From: Streptomyces sp. NBC_01142
Lineage (GTDB): Bacteria > Actinomycetota > Actinomycetes > Streptomycetales > Streptomycetaceae
NCBI RefSeq assembly: GCF_026341125.1
Contig: NZ_JAPEOR010000001.1
Coordinates: 1,364,001 to 1,428,000, forward strand
Reading direction: 5' to 3'
DNA length: 64,000 nucleotides
This document shows positions 27,611 to 36,429 of this stretch, piece after piece. Position 1 is the stretch's first letter; every line of letters starts with the position of its first letter. A program made the translations under genes and the position numbers. Under the pieces are notes generated by a model that made no database searches, was not told the origin of the DNA, and saw only the letters and a program-made list of their open reading frames with translations.

Positions 27611-27848
27611 AAGCTGAAAGCTGAAAGCCGTGGGGGAGGGGCGCCGACCGAGCGCCTCACCTCGAAACACGCGATCCGCTTGCCGCGCTCGGCGAGCGCG
27701 GAGACCTTCCGTGACACGCAGGTACGGCTCCTTCACCGCGAAGGGCACCTGCCACGAGATCCGCATCCGGGATCGGGGCGCCTCCTACCGGCAGTCCACA
27801 TGGCGGACACCACATGTCATGGGGTGGGACGGAGAGTAGGGTGCCGAT
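27611..27848. other. intergenic region before leuB
   Basis: This 238-base stretch holds the end of the GCTGAAA repeat, a short open plus-strand frame (27630-27839) without a ribosome-binding site, and the leuB leader (GGAG at about 27831). I see no hairpin-plus-U-tract attenuator like those before ilvB and cimA. Confidence 0.5.
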
Positions 27849-28892
27849 ATGTCTCGCAGCATCAATCTCGCAGTGATCCCCGGTGACGGCATCGGCCAGG
27901 AGGTCGTGGCTCAGGGCCTGAAGGTCCTCGCGGCCGCCCTCCCGCAGGATGTGAAGCTGGAGACCAAGGAGTACGACCTCGGCGCTCAGCGCTGGCACCG
28001 CACCGGAGAGACCCTCCCGGACGCGGAGCTCGACTCCCTCAAGAACCACGACGCCATCCTGCTCGGCGCGATCGGTGACCCGTCTGTGCCGTCCGGCGTC
28101 CTGGAGCGCGGGCTGCTGCTCAAGCTCCGTTTCGCCTTCGACCACTACGTGAACCTGCGTCCGTCGAAGCTGTTCCCCAACACCGCCACGCCGCTGGCCG
28201 GCCGCCCCGACATCGATTTCGTCGTCGTCCGCGAGGGCACCGAGGGTCCGTACACCGGCAACGGCGGTTCCCTGCGCACCGGCACGCCCGCGGAGGTGGC
28301 CACCGAGGTCAGCCTGAATACGGCGTACGGCGTGGAGCGCGTGGTCCGTGACGCGTACGAGCGGGCCAACTCCCGTCCCCGCAAGAAGCTGACGCTGGTC
28401 CACAAGAACAACGTCCTCGTCTACGCCGGTCACATGTGGAAGAACATCTTCGACAAGGTCGGCCAGGAGTACCCCGAGGTCACCACCGACTATCTGCACG
28501 TCGATGCCGCGACGATCTTCTTCGTCACCCAGCCGGAGCGCTTCGACGTCATCGTCACCGACAACCTTTTCGGTGACATTCTCACCGACCTCGCCGCTGC
28601 CGTGACCGGCGGCATCGGCCTGGCCGCGTCCGGCAACATCAACCCGACGGGCGCCTTCCCGTCGATGTTCGAGCCCGTCCACGGCTCCGCGCCCGATATC
28701 GCGGGGCAGGGCAAGGCCGATCCGACCGCCACGATCCTGTCCGTCGCCCTCCTGCTGCGTCACCTCGGCTTCGAGGCCGAGGCGGTCAGGATCGAAGAGG
28801 CGGTCGCCGCCGACCTGGCGGAGCGGGACGGCGCGAAGGTCCGTACGACGGACGAGATCGGCGACGCCCTCGCGGTACGAGTAGCGAGCTGA
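27849..28892 (+). CDS. leuB: 3-isopropylmalate dehydrogenase
   Basis: Leucine biosynthesis enzyme of 347 residues that oxidatively decarboxylates 3-isopropylmalate with NAD and a divalent metal. [18 protein letters not shown] opens the fold, [15 protein letters not shown] is the substrate loop, and [18 protein letters not shown] is the dehydrogenase signature containing metal-ligand Asp residues. [20 protein letters not shown] is the NAD-binding end. It starts at ATG 27849. An intrinsic-like terminator follows the stop, so it is separate from ilvE. Confidence 0.95.
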   Translation: MSRSINLAVIPGDGIGQEVVAQGLKVLAAALPQDVKLETKEYDLGAQRWHRTGETLPDAELDSLKNHDAILLGAIGDPSVPSGVLERGLLLKLRFAFDHYVNLRPSKLFPNTATPLAGRPDIDFVVVREGTEGPYTGNGGSLRTGTPAEVATEVSLNTAYGVERVVRDAYERANSRPRKKLTLVHKNNVLVYAGHMWKNIFDKVGQEYPEVTTDYLHVDAATIFFVTQPERFDVIVTDNLFGDILTDLAAAVTGGIGLAASGNINPTGAFPSMFEPVHGSAPDIAGQGKADPTATILSVALLLRHLGFEAEAVRIEEAVAADLAERDGAKVRTTDEIGDALAVRVAS

Positions 28893-28910
28893 CCTGACGG
28901 TTCCACTTCA

Positions 28911-28943
28911 GCCGCCGGGTCGCATTCGCACCCGGCGGCTTTT
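28911..28943 (+). terminator. terminator after leuB
   Basis: GCCGCCGGGT (28911-28920) pairs with ACCCGGCGGC (28930-28939), with a nine-base loop, followed by TTTT. It starts 19 bases after the leuB stop. Confidence 0.82.
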
Positions 28944-29003
28944 CCTGTGCGGCCTCCGGGTGTCACCATCATCCCCTGGGCCGCATTCACCTCGTTACTT
29001 GCA

Positions 29004-29038
29004 CGGCCCCACGCGAGCGATAATCGAACGTGGGGCCG
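29004..29038 (+). promoter_or_regulatory. ilvE promoter flanked by a palindrome
   Basis: CGGCCCCACG (29004-29013) and CGTGGGGCCG (29029-29038) are perfect ten-base arms. Their 15-base centre contains GATAAT (29019-29024), an excellent -10 hexamer. A repressor bound to the palindrome would cover the -10. A weak -35 (GTTACT or TTGCAC) lies upstream. Confidence 0.55.
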
Positions 29039-29042
29039 CGGC

Positions 29043-29084
29043 ATGCGGGAAAGCTCGGACGTCCTAGCAGCAGTAGCGGCGTGA
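29043..29084 (+). CDS. possible ilvE leader peptide
   Basis: A 13-residue [16 protein letters not shown] lies 41 bases before ilvE. It includes Val-Leu-Ala-Ala-Val with a rare CTA leucine codon. It has no clear ribosome-binding site, and no terminator hairpin follows it. A translational effect on ilvE is possible, but this could be chance. Confidence 0.35.
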   Translation: MRESSDVLAAVAA

Positions 29085-29125
29085 GCGCGGTCCGTCACAA
29101 ACAACCGGTGAAGGACACTGCACTC

Positions 29126-30214
29126 ATGACGACGCCCACGATCGAGCTCAAGCCCTCCTCGACCCCGCTGTCCGATGCGGAGCGCGAGGCGATCCTGGCC
29201 AGCCCCGGCTTCGGCCGCCACTTCACCGATCACATGGTGACGATCAAGTGGACGGAGGGGCGCGGCTGGCACGATGCCGAGCTCGTCCCGTACGCGCCGC
29301 TGTCGATCGACCCGGCCAACATGACGCTGCACTACGCGATCGAGATCTTCGAGGGGCTGAAGGCCTACCGCCGCCCCGACGGCTCGGTCGCCACCTTCCG
29401 CCCCGACGCCAACGCCGAGCGCTTCCAGCGGTCCGCCCGCCGGCTCGCCATGCCGGAGCTGCCCGTCGAGACGTTCATCGCGGCCTGTGACGCGCTGGTC
29501 CAGCAGGACAAGGAGTGGGTCCCGGAGCACGGCGGTGAGTCCTCGCTCTACCTCCGCCCCTTCATGATCGCGACCGAGGTCGGTCTCGGTGTGAAGCCCG
29601 CCAACGAGTACCTCTTCCTGGTGATTGCCTCCCCGGCCGGTGCGTACTTCCCCGGTGGTGTGAAGCCGGTCTCGGTCTGGCTCTCGGAGAACTACGTCCG
29701 CGCGGTCCCCGGCGGCATGGGCTTCGCCAAGACCGGCGGCAACTACGCGGCCTCGCTGCTCGCCCAGGCCGAGGCGGCCGAGAAGGGCTGCGACCAGGTC
29801 GTCTGGCTGGACGCGCTGGAGCACAAGTGGGTCGAGGAAATGGGCGGCATGAACCTGTACTTCGTGTACGGGGACAAGATCGTCACCCCGGAGCTGACGG
29901 GCTCGCTGCTCGCCGGCATCACCCGTGACTCGCTGCTGACGGTGGCCAAGGACCTCGGTTACAAGTCCGAGGAGGGCCGGATCTCCACCGACCAGTGGAA
30001 GCGCGACACCGAGAACGGCACGCTCACCGAGGTGTTCGCCTGCGGTACGGCGGCGGTCATCACCCCGGTCGGCTCGGTCAGGTCCGCAGGCGGGGACTGG
30101 ACGCAGGCCGACGGGCAGCCGGGCGAGGTCACGATGAAGCTGCGCAAGGCGCTGCTCGACATCCAGCGGGGTGTCGTGGAGGACGTCCACGGCTGGATGC
30201 ACGAACTGGGCTGA
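29126..30214 (+). CDS. ilvE: branched-chain amino acid aminotransferase
   Basis: PLP enzyme of fold class IV, 362 residues, which performs the last step of leucine, isoleucine and valine synthesis with glutamate as donor. The PLP lysine is Lys202 in [32 protein letters not shown] and [17 protein letters not shown] are family stretches. ATG 29126 follows AAGGA at about ten bases. It lies in the same region as ilvBNC, leuB and cimA but is transcribed on its own. Confidence 0.96.
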   Translation: MTTPTIELKPSSTPLSDAEREAILASPGFGRHFTDHMVTIKWTEGRGWHDAELVPYAPLSIDPANMTLHYAIEIFEGLKAYRRPDGSVATFRPDANAERFQRSARRLAMPELPVETFIAACDALVQQDKEWVPEHGGESSLYLRPFMIATEVGLGVKPANEYLFLVIASPAGAYFPGGVKPVSVWLSENYVRAVPGGMGFAKTGGNYAASLLAQAEAAEKGCDQVVWLDALEHKWVEEMGGMNLYFVYGDKIVTPELTGSLLAGITRDSLLTVAKDLGYKSEEGRISTDQWKRDTENGTLTEVFACGTAAVITPVGSVRSAGGDWTQADGQPGEVTMKLRKALLDIQRGVVEDVHGWMHELG

Positions 30215-30247
30215 CGCGCCCGGCCGGGTCCGGCCACGGAGGCCCGC

Positions 30248-30263
30248 CCCCTGCGCGCAGGGG
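30248..30263. terminator. palindrome between ilvE and the permease
   Basis: CCCCTGCGCGCAGGGG (30248-30263) is a perfect 16-base palindrome between the convergent stops of ilvE and the NCS1 permease gene. It is a candidate bidirectional terminator without a U-tract. Confidence 0.5.
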
Positions 30264-30278
30264 CCCGTGCGGGGAGGG

Positions 30279-31688
30279 TCAGGGGACAGCCGCTTCCGGC
30301 TCCGGGGCCCGCGCCGGGCGGGTGCCCAGTGCCAGGTAGCTCGCCCCGCCCACGAGTCCCGACAGGATGAAACTGCAGTCCACACCGGCGGTCAGAGCCA
30401 GGAGCGGGCCCTCGTGGAGCGGGGTGGAGACCGCGCACAGGCCCACCGCCGCGCCCAGCGTCCAGGAGAGCGTGGCGCGCGGGTTCCAGCCGGAGCGGAA
30501 CCAGTAGATGCCGCCCCGCGCACGGCGGTTGTAGACCTGCAGGGCCTCGGCGTCGTACACGCCGCCGCACCGGAGGTGGGCGATCATCGTGATCACCGCC
30601 CAGGGTGTCCCGATCGCGGTCAGCAGCAGCACGAACGAGGTCATCGCGGACTGCGCGTCCCAGGCGAAGTGCCCGAGGAAGACGAAGACCGTCGCGACGA
30701 CGGCCACGACCAGCGTGGCCCGGGCCCGGGAGACGCGGGGCAGGATCGCGTCCAGGTCGAGGCCCATCGAGTAGAGCATCAGGCCCGCGTTGCCGACCGA
30801 CCCTGCCGTCGCCGCCAGCAGCAGCGGTACCAGGTACCAGGCCGGGGAGGCGGCGACCAGCGGGCCCGCGTAGTCGAGCGCACCCCGGGCCGCGAGAGCC
30901 GTGTACGTACCGAAGAGCTGCGGGAGCAGCAGCCCCGCGCACAGCCCCAGACAGGTGGCCCGCAGCACCCGGCGCGGGCTGTGGCGCTGCGGTGAGATGT
31001 AGCGGGTGTAGTCGCCGAGCAGGGTGATGAAGGCGATCGGGCCGCTCAGCCCGGCGGCCACAGCGGACAGCAGCCAGGTCGGCCAGAAGGAGCCGAGCAG
31101 GTACGGCGTGTCCTGCGGGGCGGCCGTGGTGAGGTCGGGGGCGTACGCGATCAGCCCCAGCAGCAACAGCGCGGTCATGCCGATGGCGAGGATCTTGCTC
31201 AGCCCGAGCAGCAGCCGGTAGCCGTACACCGCGCCGACGACGGTGCAGGCGGCGAGCAGGGCGTAGACGAGGCCGTGCGCGAGGCCGCCGGTCGGCAGGC
31301 CCGCGATCCGCGCCAGCGTCCCGACCATCACATCTCCGCCGATCCACAGGGTCAGCGCGGTGTAGCCGAGCGACAGCAGCAGACCGACGACCGAGCCGAC
31401 GAGCCGGCCGCGTACGCCGAAGGCCGCACCGCTGGAGGTCGACAGATTCGTCGCCGTCCGCAACGAGACCAGCGCGAGCGGCGCGGTGACCGCCACACCG
31501 ACGACCGTGCCCGCGACGATCGACGTGACCGCCGGCCACAGGCCCAGCCCGAAGGAGACCGGCAGCCAGCCGAAGACGATCACGCCCAGGCACAGGTTCG
31601 ATCCCAGCAGGATCGACACGAGATCGCGCGGAGAGCTGGTGCGTTCCGCCTCCGGGACGGTGTCGACTCCGCGCTGTTCCATCGGCAT
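30279..31688 (-). CDS. NCS1-type nucleobase/cation symporter
   Basis: A 469-residue membrane protein with about 12 hydrophobic helices, of the cytosine permease / NCS1 family, which imports nucleobases, allantoin or related ureido compounds. LLGSNLCLGVIVFGWLPVS is the typical first helix, and ITLLGDYTRYISPQ is the conserved central loop. ATG 31688 has AGGGG seven bases upstream. It is divergent from the urease-like genes with a shared 126-base promoter, suggesting its substrate feeds that pathway. Confidence 0.87.
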   Translation of the reverse strand: MPMEQRGVDTVPEAERTSSPRDLVSILLGSNLCLGVIVFGWLPVSFGLGLWPAVTSIVAGTVVGVAVTAPLALVSLRTATNLSTSSGAAFGVRGRLVGSVVGLLLSLGYTALTLWIGGDVMVGTLARIAGLPTGGLAHGLVYALLAACTVVGAVYGYRLLLGLSKILAIGMTALLLLGLIAYAPDLTTAAPQDTPYLLGSFWPTWLLSAVAAGLSGPIAFITLLGDYTRYISPQRHSPRRVLRATCLGLCAGLLLPQLFGTYTALAARGALDYAGPLVAASPAWYLVPLLLAATAGSVGNAGLMLYSMGLDLDAILPRVSRARATLVVAVVATVFVFLGHFAWDAQSAMTSFVLLLTAIGTPWAVITMIAHLRCGGVYDAEALQVYNRRARGGIYWFRSGWNPRATLSWTLGAAVGLCAVSTPLHEGPLLALTAGVDCSFILSGLVGGASYLALGTRPARAPEPEAAVP

Positions 31689-31713
31689 AAGGGCGCCCCT
31701 GAGGCTCGACTGT

Positions 31714-31797
31714 TTGAGTGCCGCTCAATGTGACGCAAGCGATGGTGGCACGTCAATGCTTCCGTGGAAAGAAACTCATGGTTAGAGTGTCGTTCAA
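31714..31797. promoter_or_regulatory. two related palindromes in the permease/urease promoter
   Basis: TTGAGTGCCGCTCAA (31714-31728) and TTAGAGTGTCGTTCAA (31782-31797, within a wider GGTT...AACC frame) are related imperfect palindromes. One lies next to each divergent gene. A regulator such as the TetR protein encoded at 35714-36325 could bind both and co-control the permease and the ureAB-ureC operon. Confidence 0.55.
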
Positions 31798-31814
31798 CCA
31801 GGAGGTGTGGTGAC

Positions 31815-32501
31815 GTGCGACTGACCCCGACCGAGCGCGACCGGCTGCTGCTCTTCGGCGCGGCAGAACTGGCCCGGGCCCGCCGGGCCCGCGGGCTCAA
31901 GCTCAATGTCCCCGAGGCGACGGCGCTCATCGCGGACACCGTCTGCGAGGCGGCCCGCGACGGGCGACGGCTCGCGGAGGCGATCGAGGCGGCCCGCAGC
32001 GTGCTGGGCCCCGACGATGTGCTGCCCGGTGTGGCGGATGTGGTCACCGAGGTACATGTGGAGGCCGTCTTCGACGACGGGTCACGGCTCGCGGTCGTCT
32101 CCGCGCCCATCCGCGGCGCGACGGGCCTCGGCGACGGAGCGCCCGGCGCCGTACTGCCCGCGCCGCCGCGGACCGAGCCCGAGCCCGCCGTGACGCTGAC
32201 CGTGCGCAACACCGCGGCAGTCCCGGTCAGCGTCACCTCACACTTCCATTTCTTCGAGGCCAACCCCCGGCTCGATTTCGACCGGGCGGTGGCGTACGGC
32301 ATGCGGCTCTGCGTCCCCGCCGGGTCCTCGGTCCGCTTCGCCCCGGGCGGCGAGGCCGAGATCGGTCTGCTGCCCATCGGCGGCGACCGGATCGCGATCG
32401 GCTTCGCGGGCCTGGTCGACGGCCCGCTGGACGCGCCCGGGGCCAAGGAAGAGGCCCTGCGCAGGGCTGTGGCCTGCGGCTATCTGGGAGCGGACCGTTG
32501 A
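31815..32501 (+). CDS. ureA: urease gamma-beta fusion subunit (UreAB type)
   Basis: A 228-residue protein combining the gamma and beta urease subunits. Residues 1-100 are gamma (LTPTERDRLLLFGAAELARA, then LKLNVPEATALIADTVCEAA). The rest is beta (VTLTVRNTAAVPVSVTSHFH then FFEANPRLDFDRA). GTG 31815 follows GGAGG at nine bases. Fused UreAB proteins exist in several bacteria. It would assemble with UreC encoded downstream. No ureD, ureE, ureF or ureG is nearby. Confidence 0.88.
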   Translation: MRLTPTERDRLLLFGAAELARARRARGLKLNVPEATALIADTVCEAARDGRRLAEAIEAARSVLGPDDVLPGVADVVTEVHVEAVFDDGSRLAVVSAPIRGATGLGDGAPGAVLPAPPRTEPEPAVTLTVRNTAAVPVSVTSHFHFFEANPRLDFDRAVAYGMRLCVPAGSSVRFAPGGEAEIGLLPIGGDRIAIGFAGLVDGPLDAPGAKEEALRRAVACGYLGADR

Positions 32502-32680
32502 GCCCGGCCCTGCGTCCGGTTCCCTGTCCTGTCCAGCGTCCGGCCCCACATCCCGCCCTGCGTCCGGCCCCGCGCCCCGCTTCGCACCGCGCGCCGGACG
32601 CCCACCCCGTGCCGGACGCTCCCCCCCGTACCGAAGGCCCACTCCGCACCGGACGCCCACCACGAGCAGGAGGCCCGCCC

Positions 32681-34372
32681 ATGACCGGCATCGATTCGTA
32701 CGAGTACGCGGCCGTGCACGGTCCGCGCGCCGGAGACCGGGTCGTGCTCGGCGACTCCGGGCTGGTCGTGCGTGTCGGGTCGGACGCGCAGAAACCCGGC
32801 GACGAGTTCCTGGCCGGCTTCGGCAAGACCGCGCGCGACGGGCTGCACCTCAAGGCCGCCGCCGTACGCGAGACCTGCGACGTCGTCATCAGCAATGTGC
32901 TGGTCATCGATGCCGTGCAAGGCATCAGGAAGGTCTCCGTCGGCATCCGCGAAGGCCGGATCCGCTCGATCGGACGAGCCGGCAACCCGGACACCCTCGA
33001 CGGCGTGGACGTCGTCGTCGGCACAGGCACCAGCATCGTCTCCGGCGAGGGCATGATCGCCACCGCCGGAGCCGTCGACACCCACGTCCATCTGCTCTCG
33101 CCGCGCATCATGGAGGCCTCGCTCGCCTCCGGCGTCACCACCGTCATCGGCCAGGAGTTCGGCCCGGTGTGGGGCGTCGGGGTCAACTCGCCCTGGGCCC
33201 TGCGCCACGCCTTCAACGCCTTCGACGCCTGGCCCGTCAACATCGGCTTCCTGGCACGCGGCTCGTCCTCGAACGACGCGCCCCTCGTCGAGGCGCTGGC
33301 CGAGGGCGGCGCGTCCGGCTTCAAGGTCCACGAGGACATGGGCGCGCACACCCGCGCGCTGGACACCGCCCTGCGGGTCGCCGAGGAGCACGACGTCCAG
33401 GTCGCCCTGCACAGCGACGGCCTGAACGAATGCCTGTCGGTCGAGGACACTCTGAGGGTGCTGGACGGCCGTACGATCCACGCCTTCCACATCGAGGGCT
33501 GCGGCGGTGGACACGTACCGAACGTGCTCAAGATGGCGGGTGTGCCCCATGTGATCGGCTCCTCCACCAACCCGACCCTGCCCTTCGGCCGGGACGCGGT
33601 CGCCGAGCACTACGGAATGATCGTCTCCGTCCACGACCTCAAGACCGACCTGCCGGGCGACGCCGCCATGGCGCGGGACCGGATCAGGGCCGGGACGATG
33701 GGCGCCGAGGATGTGCTGCACGACCTCGGGGCGATCGGGATCACCTCGTCGGACGCGCAGGGGATGGGGCGCGCGGGCGAGACCGTACGCCGCACCTTCG
33801 CCATGGCAGGAAAGATGAAGGCCGAGCTCGGCCCCATGGAGGGCGACGGCGAGCACGACGACAACGCGCGCGTGCTGCGCTACATGGCGAAGCTGACCAT
33901 CAACCCGGCGATCGCGCACGGCCTCGCGCACGAGATCGGTTCGATCGAGGTGGGCAAGCTCGCCGACATCGTGCTCTGGAAGCCGCAGTTCTTCGGGGCG
34001 AAGCCTCAGCTCGTACTGAAGTCGGGCTTCCCGGCGTACGGCGTGACAGGCGACCCCAACGCCGCCACCGACACCTGTGAACCGCTGGTCCTGGGGCCGC
34101 AGTTCGGGGCGTACGGCGCGACGGCCGCGGACATCTCGGTCGCCTTCGTGGCGAAGGCGGCGACCGAGCTGGGCTCCGACCTGATGCCCACGCGCCGCCG
34201 CCGGGTCGCCGTGCGCGGCACGCGCGGTATCGGCCCGGCCGACCTGCGGCTCAACTCCCGGATCGGGGAGGTCGACGTGGACGGGCACACCGGGCTCGTC
34301 ACTCTCGACGGCGCCCCGGTGCGCTCCGAGCCCGCCGACTCGATCTCTCTCAACCGCCTCTACTTCCTCTGA
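32681..34372 (+). CDS. ureC: urease-like alpha subunit with altered catalytic flap
   Basis: A 563-residue amidohydrolase of the urease alpha family. All six nickel-ligand positions are kept: His135, His137 (DTHVH), carbamylated Lys215 (FKVHED), His244, His270 and Asp358. Two features differ from functional ureases. The flap Cys-His pair (Cys319-His320 in Klebsiella numbering) is Ser316-Val317 (IVSVHDL), with one residue inserted after it. The substrate loop is shortened, lacking the GTHATT motif after the SGVTT strand. ATG 32681 follows AGGAGG. The 179 bases between it and the ureAB stop are open but encode only Pro/Arg repeats, so I treat them as spacer. It may not hydrolyse urea. Confidence 0.85.
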   Translation: MTGIDSYEYAAVHGPRAGDRVVLGDSGLVVRVGSDAQKPGDEFLAGFGKTARDGLHLKAAAVRETCDVVISNVLVIDAVQGIRKVSVGIREGRIRSIGRAGNPDTLDGVDVVVGTGTSIVSGEGMIATAGAVDTHVHLLSPRIMEASLASGVTTVIGQEFGPVWGVGVNSPWALRHAFNAFDAWPVNIGFLARGSSSNDAPLVEALAEGGASGFKVHEDMGAHTRALDTALRVAEEHDVQVALHSDGLNECLSVEDTLRVLDGRTIHAFHIEGCGGGHVPNVLKMAGVPHVIGSSTNPTLPFGRDAVAEHYGMIVSVHDLKTDLPGDAAMARDRIRAGTMGAEDVLHDLGAIGITSSDAQGMGRAGETVRRTFAMAGKMKAELGPMEGDGEHDDNARVLRYMAKLTINPAIAHGLAHEIGSIEVGKLADIVLWKPQFFGAKPQLVLKSGFPAYGVTGDPNAATDTCEPLVLGPQFGAYGATAADISVAFVAKAATELGSDLMPTRRRRVAVRGTRGIGPADLRLNSRIGEVDVDGHTGLVTLDGAPVRSEPADSISLNRLYFL

Positions 34373-34382
34373 AGGAACCACC

Positions 34383-35399
34383 ATGACCTTCCGAATGCCG
34401 CCCGAGTGGGCCCCGCACGAGCGCACCTGGATGGCCTGGCCCGGCCCCAATGCCACCTTCTCCGGTGACGACCTCGCCGAGTCCCGCGGGGCATGGGCCT
34501 CTGTCGCCCAGGCCGTACGCCGCTTCGAGCCGGTCACCGTGGTCCACAGCCCCGGCCAGGCGGAGTCCGCCCGCGAACTCCTCGGCCCGGACATCGACCT
34601 CGTCGAGCGCGAGCTGGACGATGCGTGGATGCGCGACATCGGCCCGACCTTCGTCACCGACGGCACCCGACTGGCCGCTGTGGACTGGGTGTTCAACGGC
34701 TGGGGTGCGCAGGACTGGGCCACCTGGGAGCACGACGAGAAGATCGCGCGCCATGTCGCGGACATTGCCGGCGTGCCCGTCCACAGCTCGCCGCTCGTCA
34801 ACGAGGGCGGCGGCATCCACGTGGACGGCGAGGGCACGGTACTGCTCACCGAGACCGTGCAGCTCGGCCCCGAGCGCAACCCCGGCTGGAAGAAGGAGGA
34901 GGTCGAGGCCGAGATACACGCCAAGCTCGGTACGACCAGGGCGATCTGGCTGAAGCGCGGCCTGACCGCCGACTATCCGCCGCACGGCTTCGGCACCCTC
35001 GGCCATGTCGACATCGTCGCCGCCTTCGCCGGCCCCGGTGTGATCGTCGCCCACACCCAGCCGGACCCCTCCCACCCCGACCACGAACTCTGCAAGGAGA
35101 ACGTGGAGATGCTGAGGTCCCAAAAGGACGCGCGCGGCCGCAGCCTGGAGGTCGTCGAGATCCCGGCCCCCACGGTGGTCAAGGAGGACGGGAAGTGGGT
35201 CGACTACTCGTACATCAACCACTACGTCTGCAACTCCGGCGTGGTGCTGTGCGCCTTCGACGACCCGCGCGACGAGATCGCGGCCGGTATCTTCCGCCGC
35301 CTCTACCCCGGCCGCACGGTCACGCTGGTCGACGCCCGGACGATCTTCGCGGCCGGCGGGGGCATCCACTGCATCACCCAGCAGCAGCCGCGGGTCTGA
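34383..35399 (+). CDS. agmatine deiminase / peptidylarginine deiminase family protein
   Basis: A 338-residue guanidino-group-modifying enzyme. The catalytic Cys330 is in GGGIHCITQQQP. MRDIGPTFV and TLGHVDIVAAF carry the Asp and His of this fold, and PPEWAPHERTWMAWPGP is the standard opening. Family members turn agmatine into N-carbamoylputrescine plus ammonia. It follows ureC by 10 bases and is surely in the same operon. Together with the permease this suggests uptake and breakdown of a nitrogen-rich compound. Confidence 0.88.
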   Translation: MTFRMPPEWAPHERTWMAWPGPNATFSGDDLAESRGAWASVAQAVRRFEPVTVVHSPGQAESARELLGPDIDLVERELDDAWMRDIGPTFVTDGTRLAAVDWVFNGWGAQDWATWEHDEKIARHVADIAGVPVHSSPLVNEGGGIHVDGEGTVLLTETVQLGPERNPGWKKEEVEAEIHAKLGTTRAIWLKRGLTADYPPHGFGTLGHVDIVAAFAGPGVIVAHTQPDPSHPDHELCKENVEMLRSQKDARGRSLEVVEIPAPTVVKEDGKWVDYSYINHYVCNSGVVLCAFDDPRDEIAAGIFRRLYPGRTVTLVDARTIFAAGGGIHCITQQQPRV

Positions 35400-35460
35400 A
35401 GCCGAGCGTCCGAAGCGGCGGCGGCGGCACTCTCCCCACGGAAGACGTCGCCGCGCCGCC

Positions 35461-35515
35461 GAAGTCCATCGCCGCACAAGTCCCGCGCCGCTGAAGTCCA
35501 TCGCCGCACAAGTCC
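35461..35515 (+). repeat. short direct repeat, 23 bases twice
   Basis: A 23-base sequence (35461-35483) is repeated exactly at 35493-35515, a period of 32. It starts GAAGTCCATCGCCGCACAAG. Weaker copies of the same GCCG-AAGTCC unit follow to about 35555. It lies in the 225-base spacer between the deiminase and the CxxC micro-ORF. Confidence 0.75.
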
Positions 35516-35624
35516 ACGCCGCCGGAGTCCCGCACCGCCGAAGTTCCGCGCAGCCGTACGACCGAGGACGGCCGGACCGTCGTCGCCGACGAGCGAGATC
35601 AGGTAGAACATACGGGTGAACGTG

Positions 35625-35717
35625 ATGCGCTGTGCGGCGTGCGGCCGCGGTCCGACCACGCCGGTGCGGCTGCTCGATCTCCACTCGGACGCGGTGCGCG
35701 TGGAGGCCGCCGTATGA
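35625..35717 (+). CDS. CxxC micro-ORF coupled to the TetR gene
   Basis: A 30-residue ORF MRCAACGRGPTTPVRLLDLH then SDAVRVEAAV. Its TGA overlaps the ATG of the TetR gene (ATGA at 35714-35717), which argues for translational coupling. A single CxxC (Cys3, Cys6) cannot make a full zinc site alone. GTG 35616 is an alternative start. There is no strong ribosome-binding site, so this is tentative. Confidence 0.45.
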   Translation: MRCAACGRGPTTPVRLLDLHSDAVRVEAAV

Positions 35718-36325
35718 CCCCCGCCGCCCGCCGGCGCAATGTCGCGCCGCCGCGCGAGGCGCTGCTCGCCGCCGCCATGGCCACCATCGCCGAGAGCGGG
35801 CTCGACGGGCTCACCATGGCCGGGCTCGGCCGCGAGGTCGGGATGAGCAGCGGGCATCTCCTCTATTACTTCCGCACCAAGGACGAACTGCTTCTCCAGA
35901 CCCTCGAATGGAGCGAGAACCGCCTCGGCGCCGAACGCAGCGCACTCCTCTCCCGTCAGGCGCCCACCGCGGAGCGGCTCGCGGCGTACGTCGATCTGTA
36001 CGTACCCCAAGGGCCACGCGACCCCCACTGGACGCTCTGGCTCGAGGTGTGGAACCGCTCGCAGAACGCCGACGCCGGGGCCCGCGCGCGGCAGGCGGCG
36101 ATCGAGGGCGCCTGGCACCGGGATCTGGTGGCGCTGCTCGCCGAAGGCATCTCGCGCGGGGAGTTCCGTTCCGTCGACCCGGACCGCTTCGCCGCCAGGC
36201 TGCGCGCCCTGCTCGACGGCTTCAGTGTCCATGTCGCCGTCGGCATACCGGGCACCGGCCGTGCCCAGGTCCTCGCCCACGTACGGGAGTTCCTCGACGA
36301 GGCGCTCCTCACCGCCGAGAGCTGA
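35714..36325 (+). CDS. TetR family regulator, BetI-like
   Basis: A 203-residue TetR-type regulator. The HTH is AESGLDGLTMAGLGREVGMS followed by SGHLLYYFRTKDELL, and the C-terminal domain has TLWLEVWNRSQNADAG, as in BetI-like proteins of nitrogen-compound loci. TGGAGG precedes ATG 35714 by seven bases, overlapping the end of the CxxC micro-ORF. It lies between the deiminase and the MFS symporter on the same strand, making it the probable regulator of this cluster through the palindromes at 31714-31797. Confidence 0.87.
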   Translation: MTPAARRRNVAPPREALLAAAMATIAESGLDGLTMAGLGREVGMSSGHLLYYFRTKDELLLQTLEWSENRLGAERSALLSRQAPTAERLAAYVDLYVPQGPRDPHWTLWLEVWNRSQNADAGARARQAAIEGAWHRDLVALLAEGISRGEFRSVDPDRFAARLRALLDGFSVHVAVGIPGTGRAQVLAHVREFLDEALLTAES

Positions 36326-36429
36326 CCGACTGCCTCCGGCCGGTCGGGAACACAACGTACGCAAGTACTCCCGATCGTTGCGGCCTGCTCCCTTGTTCCA
36401 CTTCCGGCCCTCCGGCACGGTTTCGGATC

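Noticed and set aside
27606..27626. GCTGAAA repeated three times after the small ORF
   Set aside because: Short repeat without hairpin potential or neighbours suggesting a function; noted only as a local duplication.
27630..27839. A 69-residue plus-strand ORF before leuB
   Set aside because: No ribosome-binding site, Arg-rich shadow-like composition, and it overlaps the expected leuB promoter.
32498..32680. N-terminal extension of UreC from TTG 32498
   Set aside because: The extra 61 residues are Pro/Arg repeats unlike any urease, and a strong AGGAGG precedes ATG 32681.
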